Of a stretch of DNA of 58,164 bases, positions 16,153 through 24,790 are shown in pieces. Position 1 is the stretch's first letter. Every line of letters starts with the position of its first letter. The notes under the pieces are model-generated. The model was given only the letters and a program-made list of their open reading frames with translations, ran no database searches and had not been told where the DNA came from. Source of the DNA: Rhodoferax sp. OV413 (GTDB taxonomy: Bacteria; Pseudomonadota; Gammaproteobacteria; Burkholderiales; Burkholderiaceae_C); the NCBI GenBank assembly GCA_945861785.1, contig CAMAWD010000032.1, positions 1 to 58,164 on the forward strand. Reading direction: 5' to 3'. The position numbers and the translations under genes were made by a program.

Positions 16153-17328
16153 TCATGGCAGCCGCTCCAACAGCACGGTCGCATGCGCATGGCCCGCGCC
16201 CATCACCAAGCCGGGCCCGCTCGCCAGCGCGATATCGCAATTGCGCACCTGCACAGCGGGATGCGCCTCACCGCGCAACTGGCGTACGGCCTCGATCACC
16301 TTCGTGATGCCGCCGCGGTTCTGCGGATGGTTGTTGCACATGCTGCCGCCGTCGGTGTTCCAGGGAAGCCGGCCACTGCCGGAGATCAGGTTGCCGTCCG
16401 CCACGAATCGTCCGCCCTCCCCCTTGGCGCAGAAACCGAGGTCTTCGAGCTGCATGGCGACCATGATGGTGAAGTTGTCGTACACGGACGCGTACTTCAC
16501 GTCCGCCGGGCCGAGCTCCGCCATTTCGAAAGCACGCGGCCCGGTGACCGCCGCGCCCGTCTGCAGCAGGTCGAGCCGGCCGGCCTCGTTGGTGCGGATG
16601 GTTTCCGCATAGCCGCGCACACCCACTGGCGGGCGCGGGAGCGATTTCGCGATCTCGGGGCTCACCAGCACCAAGGCACCGCCGCCGTCGGTGATCACGC
16701 AACAATCGCCGCGCCGCAACGGGGCAGCCACCAATGGGGAGGTCAGCACGTCCTCGGTCGTGAACACCTTGCGCAGTAAAGCCTGGGGATTGTGCTGCGC
16801 ATGGTGGGAGGCCGCCACCTTCACCCACGCGAGTTGCTCCATGGTGGTGCCGTACTCGTGCATGTGCCGCCGGGCCAGCAGGCCGTACATCCCCGCCACG
16901 CTCCAGCGGTAGGGCTGCTCGAAGGGCGCAGCCGGGCGCTCGGGCGGGATCTGGCGCAGTTCGGTACCGGTGGCCTGACCGCTGCTGCGCGGCTTGCCGG
17001 CCAGCGTGATCAGCGCAACCGAACACTTGCCCTGCGCAATTGCGGTGGTGGCGTGTCCCACGTGCGCAATGTAAGAACAGCCGCCGGATTCGGTGCCGTC
17101 GACATGGCGCAGCTTCGTCAGGTGAAGATAGTCGGCCATCAAGGCCGGCATGCCGCCGGGGGCATCGGCCGCACAGAAATAGCCGTCGACGTCATCGAAT
17201 CCGAGGCCGGCGTCCGCCAGTGCCCCGCGCGCGCACTCAGCGTGCAATTGCGCGATCGACTTGTCGGGGGCGTAGCGCGTCGGGTGCTCGTAGGCGCCGG
17301 CAATGAATGCGGAATGCCTGAAGGCCAT
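16153..17328 (-). CDS. thiolase-fold protein B (lipid-transfer/acetyltransferase-like)
   Basis: A 391-residue thiolase-superfamily protein and the first gene of the operon. A GAGGTGAGG ribosome binding site supports the start at 17328. Key positions differ from both true thiolases and copy A. The NEAF-like motif is YDNF, while the GHP-like region NNHPQ keeps a His. A Cys is present in ESGGCSYIA near the nucleophile site, and the C-terminal motif is SGPG without Cys. It may be a distinct aldolase or acyltransferase acting before or after copy A. Translation coupling with DUF35 protein B is likely. Confidence 0.75.
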   Translation of the reverse strand: MAFRHSAFIAGAYEHPTRYAPDKSIAQLHAECARGALADAGLGFDDVDGYFCAADAPGGMPALMADYLHLTKLRHVDGTESGGCSYIAHVGHATTAIAQGKCSVALITLAGKPRSSGQATGTELRQIPPERPAAPFEQPYRWSVAGMYGLLARRHMHEYGTTMEQLAWVKVAASHHAQHNPQALLRKVFTTEDVLTSPLVAAPLRRGDCCVITDGGGALVLVSPEIAKSLPRPPVGVRGYAETIRTNEAGRLDLLQTGAAVTGPRAFEMAELGPADVKYASVYDNFTIMVAMQLEDLGFCAKGEGGRFVADGNLISGSGRLPWNTDGGSMCNNHPQNRGGITKVIEAVRQLRGEAHPAVQVRNCDIALASGPGLVMGAGHAHATVLLERLP

Positions 17329-17456
17329 GGTCCTCACCTCGGGGTGCCCGCACGGCCGAAGCTCAGCAGAGCCACACCAGCGCCTTGCGCGTGGAACGCA
17401 CGCAGCACGTTGCGGCGACGAGGTGTGATCAAGGGAGTGTTTTTCACAGGAATATA

Positions 17457-17466
17457 AAAACGTTTT
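17457..17466. promoter_or_regulatory. candidate LacI-family operator near the operon promoter
   Basis: AAAACGTTTT is a perfect 10-bp palindrome centred on CG, the usual core of LacI/GalR-family operators. It lies in the divergent promoter region on the operon side, about 130 bases upstream of the thiolase-like start. Binding by the adjacent LacI regulator is inferred. Confidence 0.4.
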
Positions 17467-17513
17467 CAGATATGTAGTTATGATAGATATTCCGCAAAAC
17501 GAGTGCAATACTG

Positions 17514-17526
17514 TGGAACGTTTCCA
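17514..17526. promoter_or_regulatory. candidate LacI-family operator upstream of the regulator
   Basis: TGGAA-CGT-TTCCA is an inverted repeat just before the ribosome binding region of the LacI gene. It resembles the GGAAACGTTTCC-type sites of this family. With the palindrome at 17457 it could support autoregulation plus control of the divergent operon. This is position-based inference. Confidence 0.45.
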
Positions 17527-17538
17527 TAAGGGAAAACC

Positions 17539-18549
17539 ATGAGCGGCCGGGTCTCCGTGCGTGAAGTTGCGGCAGCGGCGAGCGTCTCGATCGCCACCGT
17601 CTCACGGGTTCTGAATGGCAGTGGCTACGCCAGCGCCGACGTCCGCGAACGCGTGCAGAGGGTGGTCGCGCGGCTGGGGTACGAGCCCGACTACACAGCA
17701 CGGCATCTCCGCACCGGCCATAGCAAGACGATCGGCTACCTGTTGCCCAGCATCGCGAATCCTTTCGCCGCCATCCACCTGAGCGAGGTGGAACGACTGC
17801 TGCAGCAAGAGGGCTATTCCCTGCTGGTGGGGAGTTCGGGGCGGCCGGCCCGCGACAAGGAGTTGGTGGCGTTCTTCGAGAACCGGCGGCTGGAAGGCAT
17901 CATCGCCTCCCCGGCGAGCGAATACGAAGACCAGGCCTCGCCTTTCAGCACGACGAAGCTGCCCACCGTCGTGATCGACCGCGAGCTCGGGTCCGGGTTC
18001 GACGCCGTGCTGATCGACCACTTCGAGGGCATGCGTCAGGTGATGCACTATCTGCTGGGTCTCGGACACAAGCGTGTTGCCCTCTTCGCCTTGGGACGGC
18101 AGTTGCGGCCGGGTCGCGAGAAGCTGCGTGCCTACCGGGCGGCGCTCAAGGCCGTGGGGCTGCCGTTCGACGAGCGCCTCGTCCACCTGACGGACTCGTC
18201 GCTGGAATCGTCGCGACAACCGATGCAAAGCATGCTGCAGCTGGACCAGCCGCCCACGGCGATCGTGGCCGTCGGCACGCAGCTGTTGTCGGGCGCGGTG
18301 CATGTGGTGCGCGAGAGTGGCATGGACGTTCCGCGCGATGTATCGGTGGTGGGCATCGGCACCCTCGAGACGCTAGCGCTGATGTACCCCCCGGCCACGG
18401 TGCTGCGCTACAACTTCCAGCAAAGCGCCCAGGCAGCGGTGCAGTTGATGCTGGAACGACTGGAGGCGACGGGGAAAGCGAAGGCGCCGCGGACGGTGGT
18501 GATTCCCTCGGATCTCGTGCTGGGCGGCTCGTGCGCGGCAAACAAGTAG
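17539..18549 (+). CDS. LacI-family transcriptional regulator
   Basis: A 336-residue regulator with an N-terminal helix-turn-helix and hinge (VREVAAAASVSIATVSRVLN, then the ARHLRTG hinge). A periplasmic-binding-protein-like effector domain begins at TIGYLLPS. It is divergent from the 3784-17328 catabolic operon, the standard arrangement for a local repressor. Two palindromes with a central CG lie in the shared promoter region. The inducer is probably a pathway substrate or CoA ester; this cannot be read from sequence. Confidence 0.9.
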   Translation: MSGRVSVREVAAAASVSIATVSRVLNGSGYASADVRERVQRVVARLGYEPDYTARHLRTGHSKTIGYLLPSIANPFAAIHLSEVERLLQQEGYSLLVGSSGRPARDKELVAFFENRRLEGIIASPASEYEDQASPFSTTKLPTVVIDRELGSGFDAVLIDHFEGMRQVMHYLLGLGHKRVALFALGRQLRPGREKLRAYRAALKAVGLPFDERLVHLTDSSLESSRQPMQSMLQLDQPPTAIVAVGTQLLSGAVHVVRESGMDVPRDVSVVGIGTLETLALMYPPATVLRYNFQQSAQAAVQLMLERLEATGKAKAPRTVVIPSDLVLGGSCAANK

Positions 18550-18620
18550 TCTCGCTGCAACTCGGACACCCAACCGCACGGGCGACCGGAGCCACGTCCA
18601 AGCGGCAATCGGGATAGAGG

Positions 18621-18639
18621 GTGAGTCATTGTGACTCAC
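18621..18639. terminator. hairpin downstream of the LacI gene
   Basis: GTGAGTCA-TTG-TGACTCAC is a perfect 8-bp inverted repeat with a 3-base loop, about 70 bases after the regulator stop. There is no long T-run, so it may be a weak terminator or part of adjacent mobile-element debris. The next 40 bases (CACACCACCCGGCATGCGGG and onward) resemble sequence that accompanies bacterial group II introns; I cannot confirm this without a search. Confidence 0.35.
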
Positions 18640-18821
18640 TCCCCTCCCACACCACCCGGCATGCGGGGCCGCACCGGGCGGTTGGAATGGTTGAGGTCAT
18701 GCAGAAGGTTGCCCTACTGCACGCCTGGTTTCACTGATCCTCTTTCCGGCAGTTGATATTGCATAAACCGGCTGCAAACTAGACTGGAAGCGAGTTTCAA
18801 CGGATTTACAGAGGTCACCAA

Positions 18822-19483
18822 ATGGGTGAAGCCAAAAGGCGTCAACTTACTGTTCAAACGCAGGCTCTGCAGGCCATGGTGGTGGACACCCCCGGGGGTC
18901 GAATTCACGTGCAGTGGGATCACGGTGCCAGCGCCACGCCGAACGCGCAGCTGACATTTTTTGTCGAGTTCCTGGCCACCACCGGCGTGTACGACGCCTG
19001 GGTCGATGGTTGTCCCTTGAGCTACACAAGTCCCAACGCACCGAGCAAACGCGATGTGCTGGCCACATGGCTGCTGGCGATATTGGCCGGTCACAACCGC
19101 TACGCCCACATCACTGGGCTGCGCGCAGATGCGGTGAGTCTGCAGATTTTGGGGATGAACAAGATCATCAGCGAAGACGCGCTGCGGCGCTCGTTGTCGC
19201 GCATGAGCGCCGAGCAAAGCCAAGCCTGGCTCGCGCCCCAACTCCTGAGCAGCGTGCAAGCGGCACTGAGCATCCCGTGGTTTCTGGATATCGACACCAC
19301 CATCAAACCCTTGTACGGCAAACAAAGCGGCGCTGAGGTTAGCTACAACCCGCACAAACCCGGGCGCCCCAGCCACGCGCTGCACACTTACTGGGTGGGC
19401 AATCTGCGCCTTGTGCTCGATGTCGTTGTCTCGCCCGGCAAAGAACACAGTGCTGCCAAAGCACGCCCTGGCTTGATCGCCGT
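18822..19483 (+). pseudogene. DDE transposase (IS4/IS1380-like), truncated by an IS5-family insertion
   Basis: About 220 residues of a transposase are readable. MGEAKRRQLTVQTQAL begins the protein, FLDIDTTIKPLYGKQ carries the first catalytic Asp, and PGRPSHALHTYWVGN is typical of IS4/IS1380-type enzymes. The frame is interrupted at the inverted repeat of the IS5-family element. The C-terminal half is not found on the far side, so the insertion was accompanied by deletion. Inactive. Confidence 0.7.
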
Positions 19484-20579
19484 GGCGTTGTTGAATAAAT
19501 CGGAAATCCAGTCAATCATCCAGCGAACTGGCATGATTCGTGTCGAGCCCACCTTCAAAAGCAGCCAGTGCCCTACAAACACAACGAGAGCCGCCGCCAC
19601 AAGTTCACCAAGCCCAAATACAAGGTGACCAACTGGCCCGAATACAACGACGCATTGCGTCGGCGCGGTGAAATCACAATCTGGTTTACTGAGGCGGCGA
19701 TCAACGAATGGCATCCAGCCAAAACCGGACTGCGCGGCCGGCCACAGGAGTATTCCGATCACGCCATTGAAACGGCCGTTTTGATCCGCCAAGTCTTTCA
19801 TCTGCCGCTGCGCCAGACCGAAGGCTTAATGAACTCGGTCGTGCGCCTCATGAAAGCGCAGATCAGCATTCCCAACTTCAGCAGCATCTCCAAGCGCAGC
19901 ATCGAACTGCCCCGGCATGTCCTGAGCAAAGCACAGGAGCCGGGCAGCCTGGTCATCGTGGACTCAACCGGACTGAAGGTCTACGGCAAAGACGAGTGGC
20001 AACAGGAGAAACACGGTGTCCCCGCTCGCAGAACGTGGCGCAAGCTACATCTCGCGGTCGATGAAAACCACCAAATTCTGGCCTGCGAATTGACGACTCC
20101 AGAGGTGGGAGACCCCACTGTTGTGCCAGACCTCTTGGCCCAAATTGAAGCGCCGTTTGAGGTCTTCATGGGCGATGGTGCCTTTGATGGCGAAACCGTC
20201 TCCAATGCCGTATTGGCCAAACAGCCTGAGGCACAAGTCGTGGTGCCGCCCCACAAAACGGCAGTCAATTCACAGGCAGGCGACACCCAGCGCGACGAGC
20301 ATATTCGAGCCATTGCAGCGCACGGTCGGCTCGCCTGGCAAAGGCAAAACGACTACGGCTTGCGCAGTCGGGTCGAGCTGGCCATTCAGCGCTACAAGCG
20401 CATCATTGGCAACTGCATGAAGGTGCGCGCATTGCCACAACAAAAGACCGAAGCGTGGTTCAGTGCGTCTGCACTGAACCTGATGACAAACCTTGGAATG
20501 CCAGTGTCGGTGAAAATCTAAAGAGAGTCGGAAAACGGACGCGCTTTAGCCAAATTTCGATTTATTCAACAACGCCACG
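19481..20579 (+). mobile_element. intact IS5-family insertion sequence
   Basis: About 1.1 kb bounded by inverted repeats with the core GGCGTTGTTGAATAAATC at 19484-19501 and its reverse complement at 20559-20576. The match extends three bases outward on each side, so the exact ends are uncertain. The single transposase gene is complete. A solo copy of the right end lies at 3668-3694, showing earlier activity of the same or a related element. Confidence 0.85.
19568..20521 (+). CDS. IS5-family transposase
   Basis: A 317-residue DDE transposase starting at GTG (MPYKHNESRRHKF). Catalytic candidates are the Asp in VIVDSTGLK, the Asp in FMGDGAFDG and the Glu in RSRVELAIQRYK. Length and motifs match full-length IS5-group enzymes, and no frameshift is seen. 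It would cut and join the inverted repeats flanking it. This appears to be the only intact transposition system in the window. Confidence 0.9.
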   Translation: MPYKHNESRRHKFTKPKYKVTNWPEYNDALRRRGEITIWFTEAAINEWHPAKTGLRGRPQEYSDHAIETAVLIRQVFHLPLRQTEGLMNSVVRLMKAQISIPNFSSISKRSIELPRHVLSKAQEPGSLVIVDSTGLKVYGKDEWQQEKHGVPARRTWRKLHLAVDENHQILACELTTPEVGDPTVVPDLLAQIEAPFEVFMGDGAFDGETVSNAVLAKQPEAQVVVPPHKTAVNSQAGDTQRDEHIRAIAAHGRLAWQRQNDYGLRSRVELAIQRYKRIIGNCMKVRALPQQKTEAWFSASALNLMTNLGMPVSVKI

Positions 20580-20665
20580 CCAAGGGTGTTAGTGGCCTTT
20601 GGAAACCGCGCTCATATGGCTTTCAGAGAGCGGTTTTATACTGGGCAGCACCGACGCGCGACGCT

Positions 20666-21478
20666 TCATTTCTTGCTGGCCTTGCGCCCTGTGCTGGCGC
20701 GTGCTGCGGCCTTTTGCGCGGCGCGCTCTTTGGCCTCCTTGAGTCGGTACGATTCCCCCTCGATGGCCACCACCTCGCAGCGGTGTACCAGGCGGTCGAT
20801 CAGCGAGACGACGCACGATGCGTTGGGGAACACCTCGTGCCACTGGCCAAAGGGCTTGGTGGTCACCACCGTGCTCTTGTTCTGGTAGCGCCGGCTGATC
20901 AGCTCGAACAGCAGGTCTGCATGGCGGTTGGAGTACGACAAATACCCGACCTCGTCAATCAGCAGTAGATCGGGCCGCGCGTAATGGCGCAGCCGCCGGC
21001 GCAGCGCCGAATCACTGTCCAGAGCGGCCAGCTCACCCAGTAGCTGACCGGCGCTGGTGAACAGCACTGTGCGCCCCTGGATCAACGCCTCGTGCCCCAG
21101 GTTGCATGCCAGCATCGATTTGCCCACGCCGTTGGGGCCCACCAGCACCACGTTGGTGGCGTCCAGCATGAACGACAGGCTCATCAGATCCTGCACCGCG
21201 GCGCGGTCGCACTGCGTGGGCCAGCCCCAGTCGAAGTCCGCCAGCGGCTTGAAGCGCCCGATATGGGCCGAGCGTAGCCGGCGCTCCAGGCTGCGCCGGG
21301 AGCGTTCGCGCTCCTCCCAGCCCGCCAGCTCGTTGACCCAGCCCAGCCGCGCCGGGTCGCCTTGCACCGAGGACCAGTTGGCCAGCAGGCCCATCAGGTT
21401 GAGCGCGCGCACACGGCCCTGCAATTGCGCCGCATCGATGGCGCCGCCTTCGCGTGAGACTCCTGGTGGCGGGTTCAT
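20666..21478 (-). CDS. istB: IS21-family ATPase helper (IstB)
   Basis: A 270-residue AAA+ ATPase with Walker A GPNGVGKS and Walker B LLLIDEVGYL. It resembles DnaA/DnaC and assists IstA in target capture. The C-terminus is rich in Lys and Ala. The start overlaps the istA stop by four bases. The gene is intact, but its partner transposase is broken, so it is an orphan helper. Confidence 0.9.
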   Translation of the reverse strand: MNPPPGVSREGGAIDAAQLQGRVRALNLMGLLANWSSVQGDPARLGWVNELAGWEERERSRRSLERRLRSAHIGRFKPLADFDWGWPTQCDRAAVQDLMSLSFMLDATNVVLVGPNGVGKSMLACNLGHEALIQGRTVLFTSAGQLLGELAALDSDSALRRRLRHYARPDLLLIDEVGYLSYSNRHADLLFELISRRYQNKSTVVTTKPFGQWHEVFPNASCVVSLIDRLVHRCEVVAIEGESYRLKEAKERAAQKAAARASTGRKASKK

Positions 21479-22352
21479 GGGGTGTCCTCATCCTTGGGGC
21501 CATGGGTGTCATCGCAGGCGGGCTTGCCCGGGGCCAGATCGTCATAGGAGTCCAGCGCGTGAGGGCGTACCGTCACGTCCAACTTGCGCGCGCGCTCAGA
21601 CAGCTTGGCCAGAACCGGTGGATTCTCGTGGCGGGCCTCGCGCGCACGCTCAAGCGCCAGGCGCACCGCGTTGGGGTGGGGCACATCGTGGGCCAGCGCC
21701 TCGACGATGGCCGCCTGCAACGCTTGTGCCCCATAACGCTCCAGCAGCCTGGACAGCGCCGCCGTGATCGATCCCAGGTTGTAGCCTCGTACGGCTGCGC
21801 GCTGGAGGAATTCGCTCGCCGCTGGGGCCGCGTGCGCCAAGGCGTCGGTGGCGCGGTGCGCACGGGATGCGCGTTTGTGCGCCACCAGCGCCTCAATGTG
21901 GGCTGCCACCTCGATTTGCTGGGCGCTGTCGTAGCTGCGCGCGTGGCTGGCCACCTCGGTTTGGCCATCCAGGACGCGCACCCGCTGCGGGGTGGCCACC
22001 ACGGTGAGAGTGCGCCGCACATGTTTGTGGGGTACGGAGTAGTCGTTGAGGTCAAAGCGCACGTACGGCGTCTTGGCTACCTGCACCTCCAGGCGCTCGT
22101 GCACGGGATAGTCGGATGGGGGCAACGCCATCAGGCTGGCGCGCTCGATCTCGAAGGCCTCGCGCACACTCATTCGGGTGTCCTCGGGCCAGCGCAGATC
22201 GCCCGCCTGGCCCTCGCATCAAACCCGCGCCTGGGCGTTGAGATCGTCCACATCCGTGAACTCTCGCGCGGCGAAGAAGGAGTCGCGGATGAAGCGGATC
22301 TTACGTTCGACCCGTCCCTTCTCATTGTTATGGGCTCGAGCCCATAACAATG
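21475..22352 (-). pseudogene. istA: IS21-family transposase (IstA), truncated with a nonsense codon
   Basis: The C-terminal part is open from 22173 to 21475 (MSVREAFEIERASLM onward). Upstream the frame continues as QARV-stop-CEGQ, where a TGA (22219-22221) stands where a Trp codon is expected. It then reads [20 protein letters not shown], a conserved IstA stretch. The homology ends in a palindrome at 22323-22352. The N-terminal helix-turn-helix and most of the DDE core are missing. Confidence 0.8.
22323..22352. repeat. perfect 30-bp palindrome at the IS21/IS91 junction
   Basis: A perfect uninterrupted palindrome centred on CTCGAG. One arm is authentic istA coding sequence (codons for A-H-N-N), and the other is its mirror image. 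It is followed immediately by an IS91-type terminus. As RNA or single-stranded DNA it would form a 15-bp hairpin. Confidence 0.9.
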
Positions 22353-22376
22353 AAAAGGGGCGTTTGAAAAGCCTAT
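22353..22376 (+). mobile_element. solo IS91-family terminus, copy C
   Basis: AAAAGGGGCGTTTGAAAAGC plus CTAT is identical to 3399-3422, the terminus of copy B. No transposase sequence accompanies it. It separates the broken istA from a broken Bug-receptor gene. Confidence 0.75.
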
Positions 22377-22388
22377 GCTCCGGCCCCA

Positions 22389-22670
22389 TTAGTCCGGCTC
22401 GGCGCGTATGAACGCGGCCGTTTGCTCAGGCGTGCCGGCAAGCAGCTCCGCGCCCAGGCCGGCCGGCGAAGCGTTGCACGTAGGCGGGCTTGACGATCAG
22501 CTTGTTGACGTCGGCATTGAGCAGCCTGACGATCTGCGCCGTCGTGCCGTGCGTGCTCGATACCACCAGCCGCCCGATCACTTCGGTGGTGCCGCCGGGC
22601 GGAAAGCCGGCGATGATTTTCACCGGCTGGGTGGGATGGTGTTGTTGGATATTCCCGGGCGATCCGCGGT
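22389..22670 (-). pseudogene. Bug/TctC tricarboxylate-receptor relic with internal deletion
   Basis: The minus strand reads QPVKIIAGFPPGGTTEVIGR, the N-terminal signature of Bug receptors. It jumps directly to a C-terminal segment with IVRLLNADVNKLIVKP. A frame change at RFAG leads into [19 protein letters not shown]. It then stops at a TAA, where a Tyr codon is usual (EPD-stop-WG). About two thirds of the gene is missing. Bug proteins are periplasmic binding proteins greatly expanded in betaproteobacteria, which supports the taxonomic inference. Confidence 0.75.
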
Positions 22671-22687
22671 TCAGGCAGTGTTTGAGC

Positions 22688-23728
22688 TCAGTGTTCGAAG
22701 GGGAAGCGCGGACGCACGTCCGGATTCACGATCGTCGCCGCCGCCGGCATCCGGCCGGCGCGCAAATCGAACAGGTTCTGCACGCCGGCATCCATCATGT
22801 CGAAGTGCGCCTGCACCGAAGCGGCCGCGGTGTGCGGCGACAGGATCACGTTTTCCAGCGACGCCAACGGCGTCAGCGGCGGGTCGATGCGGTCGACGAA
22901 GATGTCGATGCTGCCCCAAGTGTCGATGCCGGCCCCGGCGATGCGCTCCTGCATGAGCGCCCGGTACAACGCGGCCTCGTCGACCAGCTTGCCGCGCGAG
23001 GTGTTGATGAGCACCGCCCCGGGCTTCATCTTCGCCAGGGCTGCGTCGTCGATCATGTTTTCGGTGTGCCGGGTCAGCGGCACGTGCAGCGAGACGTAGT
23101 CGCTCTCACGCAGCACCGTGTCGAGATCGGTCATCTCGACCCCCAGCGCATCCGCCTCGTCGCGCGGCGCGTCGGGCCTGGAGCGCGTTGCCAGCACGCG
23201 CATGCCAAAGCCGCGTGCGCGTCGCGCCGCATGAACCGCGCTGTGTCCGAATCCGATCAGGCCGAGCGTCGAGGCGCTCATGCGATTGGTCTTGCCGATG
23301 AAGCGCCGCGCGCGCGCGAGGTCGCCATCTTGCATCGCGCGATGCGCGGGGCCGAGCCCGCGGTTGAAATAGAGAATCATGGCCATCACGTGGTCGGCCA
23401 TCTCCTCGACGCAAAAATACGGCGTGTTGCAAACCAGGATGCCGAGCTCCGTCGCACGCGCCACGTCGATCTTGTCGGTGCCGGTGCCGAAACGCGCGAT
23501 GGCCCGCGCGCGTCCCTTGCCGAGCGCATCGATGACCTGCCTGGGCATCGGCGTGCCGATCGTCGCGACGACATCGGCATCGGTGACGGCGCGCGCGATC
23601 GCCGCCGGATCCTCGTCATCACACTGCACGACGGCGAAGCCGTTCTCGGCAAGGCGCCGCAGTTCGAATTCGCCGGGTTGGAATATTGGCGCGGTCAGGC
23701 GCACGACCTTGAAGTCAAATCCGCTCAT
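22688..23728 (-). CDS. D-isomer 2-hydroxyacid dehydrogenase
   Basis: A 346-residue NAD-dependent dehydrogenase of the SerA/formate-glycerate family. RFGTGTDKIDVAR begins the nucleotide-domain junction, LINTSRGKLVDE carries the catalytic Arg and ILSPHTAAAS the catalytic His. Two features are unusual. The Rossmann loop reads GFGHSAVHAA rather than GxGxxG. The catalytic Glu region, normally DVFxxEP, reads DTWGSIDIF then DRIDPP, with Asp where Glu is expected. Activity may be altered. It is divergent from a dehydrogenase pseudogene, with a palindromic operator between them. Confidence 0.8.
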   Translation of the reverse strand: MSGFDFKVVRLTAPIFQPGEFELRRLAENGFAVVQCDDEDPAAIARAVTDADVVATIGTPMPRQVIDALGKGRARAIARFGTGTDKIDVARATELGILVCNTPYFCVEEMADHVMAMILYFNRGLGPAHRAMQDGDLARARRFIGKTNRMSASTLGLIGFGHSAVHAARRARGFGMRVLATRSRPDAPRDEADALGVEMTDLDTVLRESDYVSLHVPLTRHTENMIDDAALAKMKPGAVLINTSRGKLVDEAALYRALMQERIAGAGIDTWGSIDIFVDRIDPPLTPLASLENVILSPHTAAASVQAHFDMMDAGVQNLFDLRAGRMPAAATIVNPDVRPRFPFEH

Positions 23729-23849
23729 CTCGATGTCCTTTCAACCCGTGAAGGCGCCGCCGTCCACAGCACTGCCGATTCACCTCAACCCGAAGCGCGC
23801 CGACTGGTTCTGAAAAGACGGGTCAGCGGTCCAGTACAGTACTTGCGGA

Positions 23850-23869
23850 CATACTATCATAATAGTATG
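23850..23869. promoter_or_regulatory. candidate GntR-type operator between divergent dehydrogenase genes
   Basis: CATACTAT-CATA-ATAGTATG is a perfect 8-bp inverted repeat in AT-rich sequence between 22688-23728 (minus) and the pseudogene at 23931 (plus). A GntR/UTRA regulator is encoded nearby at 24791, so this is a plausible binding site. Assignment is inferred from symmetry and context. Confidence 0.5.
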
Positions 23870-23930
23870 CTTTCATGCTGCCTCCCAGGGCTGCTAGGAA
23901 GAACGCCTGGGCCAGCAGCAGGCGAACCCA

Positions 23931-24715
23931 ATGACCAGTGTGCCGCGCATCGTTGTCACCGACTACACGTTTCCCGATTTGGGCCCCGAGTCTGCACGCG
24001 TGCAGCAATCGGGTTTCCAGTTGGTCGGTCACCATTGCAAAACCCAGGACGAACTGATCAGCGCCGTGGCCGGCGCCGATGCAGTGATCTCGCAGTTTGC
24101 GCGTACCACACCGGCCGTGATCGCGGCAATGGACAGAGCGCGCTATCGTGCGTTATGGCATTGGTGTCGACAACGTGGACCTGGATGCAGCACGGGCGCA
24201 TGCCATCCCGGTTTCGAACATCACCGACTATTGCATTGAGGAAGTTGCAGACCATACCCTGTCGTTCATACTTGGCTTGACGCGCCAGGTGGTGACCCAC
24301 ACCCGTGCGGTGCAGGCCGGACGCTGGGGCGTGGCGGTGCCAGTTCAGGAAATGCGGGTATTGCGCGAACAGACCGTGGGGGTGCTGGGCTTCGGACGAA
24401 TCGGCCGCGAGGTGGTGCGCCGCCTGCTGGCCTTCAAGTGCCGCGTCCTGGTGCACGACCCGGTGTCGGCAGCGGCGGACATTCTGACCCTGCACTGTCC
24501 CTCAACACCGGCCACGCGCAAGCTGATCGGACCCGCCCTGCTGGTCAACCTGTCACGCGGGGATCTGGTCGATACCGACGCGCTGGTTGTGGCCTTGCCG
24601 GCGGAGCATCCGCTGCGCACGCTGCCCCAGGTGATTGTTGCACCGCATATCGCTTCGGTCAGCCCGACCGCGAGGCGAGTTGCCCCCCAATGTGGTCCAT
24701 GGCATCACAGTCGCG
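23931..24715 (+). pseudogene. 2-hydroxyacid dehydrogenase, frameshifted and internally deleted
   Basis: The first frame (MTSVPRIVVTDYTFPDLG to AAMDRARYRA) shifts at about 24145 into YGIGVDNVDLDAAR and continues through VGVLGFGRIGREVVRRLL. Two segments are collapsed. After VHDPVS the text jumps to AAADILTLHCPST, and after DALVVALP it jumps to LPQVIVAPHIASVSP. The catalytic Glu loop is therefore missing. The frame then reads on without homology. It is a decayed relative of the intact dehydrogenase upstream. Confidence 0.8.
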
Positions 24716-24790
24716 CGCAGCGTGGGCTGAAACGCGCGGTCTCTTGCGGCGGGGCAGCACGATCACCTGTCCCCAACAATGAGGACCCCA

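Larger units (their letters stand above)
20580..22352 (-). mobile_element. IS21-family element, 5'-truncated
   Basis: It contains istB and the C-terminal half of istA in the usual order with a four-base overlap. The istA end is cut off at about 22352, where a 30-bp palindrome meets an IS91-type terminus. The other end probably begins close to 20587, but I could not define a terminal inverted repeat pair. It cannot transpose by itself. Confidence 0.75.

Noticed and set aside
18640-18700. Possible group II intron end (CACACCACCCGGCATGCGGG and following)
   Set aside because: The words look familiar from intron-associated sequence, but no domain V hairpin or maturase gene is present, so it is mentioned only under the nearby hairpin.
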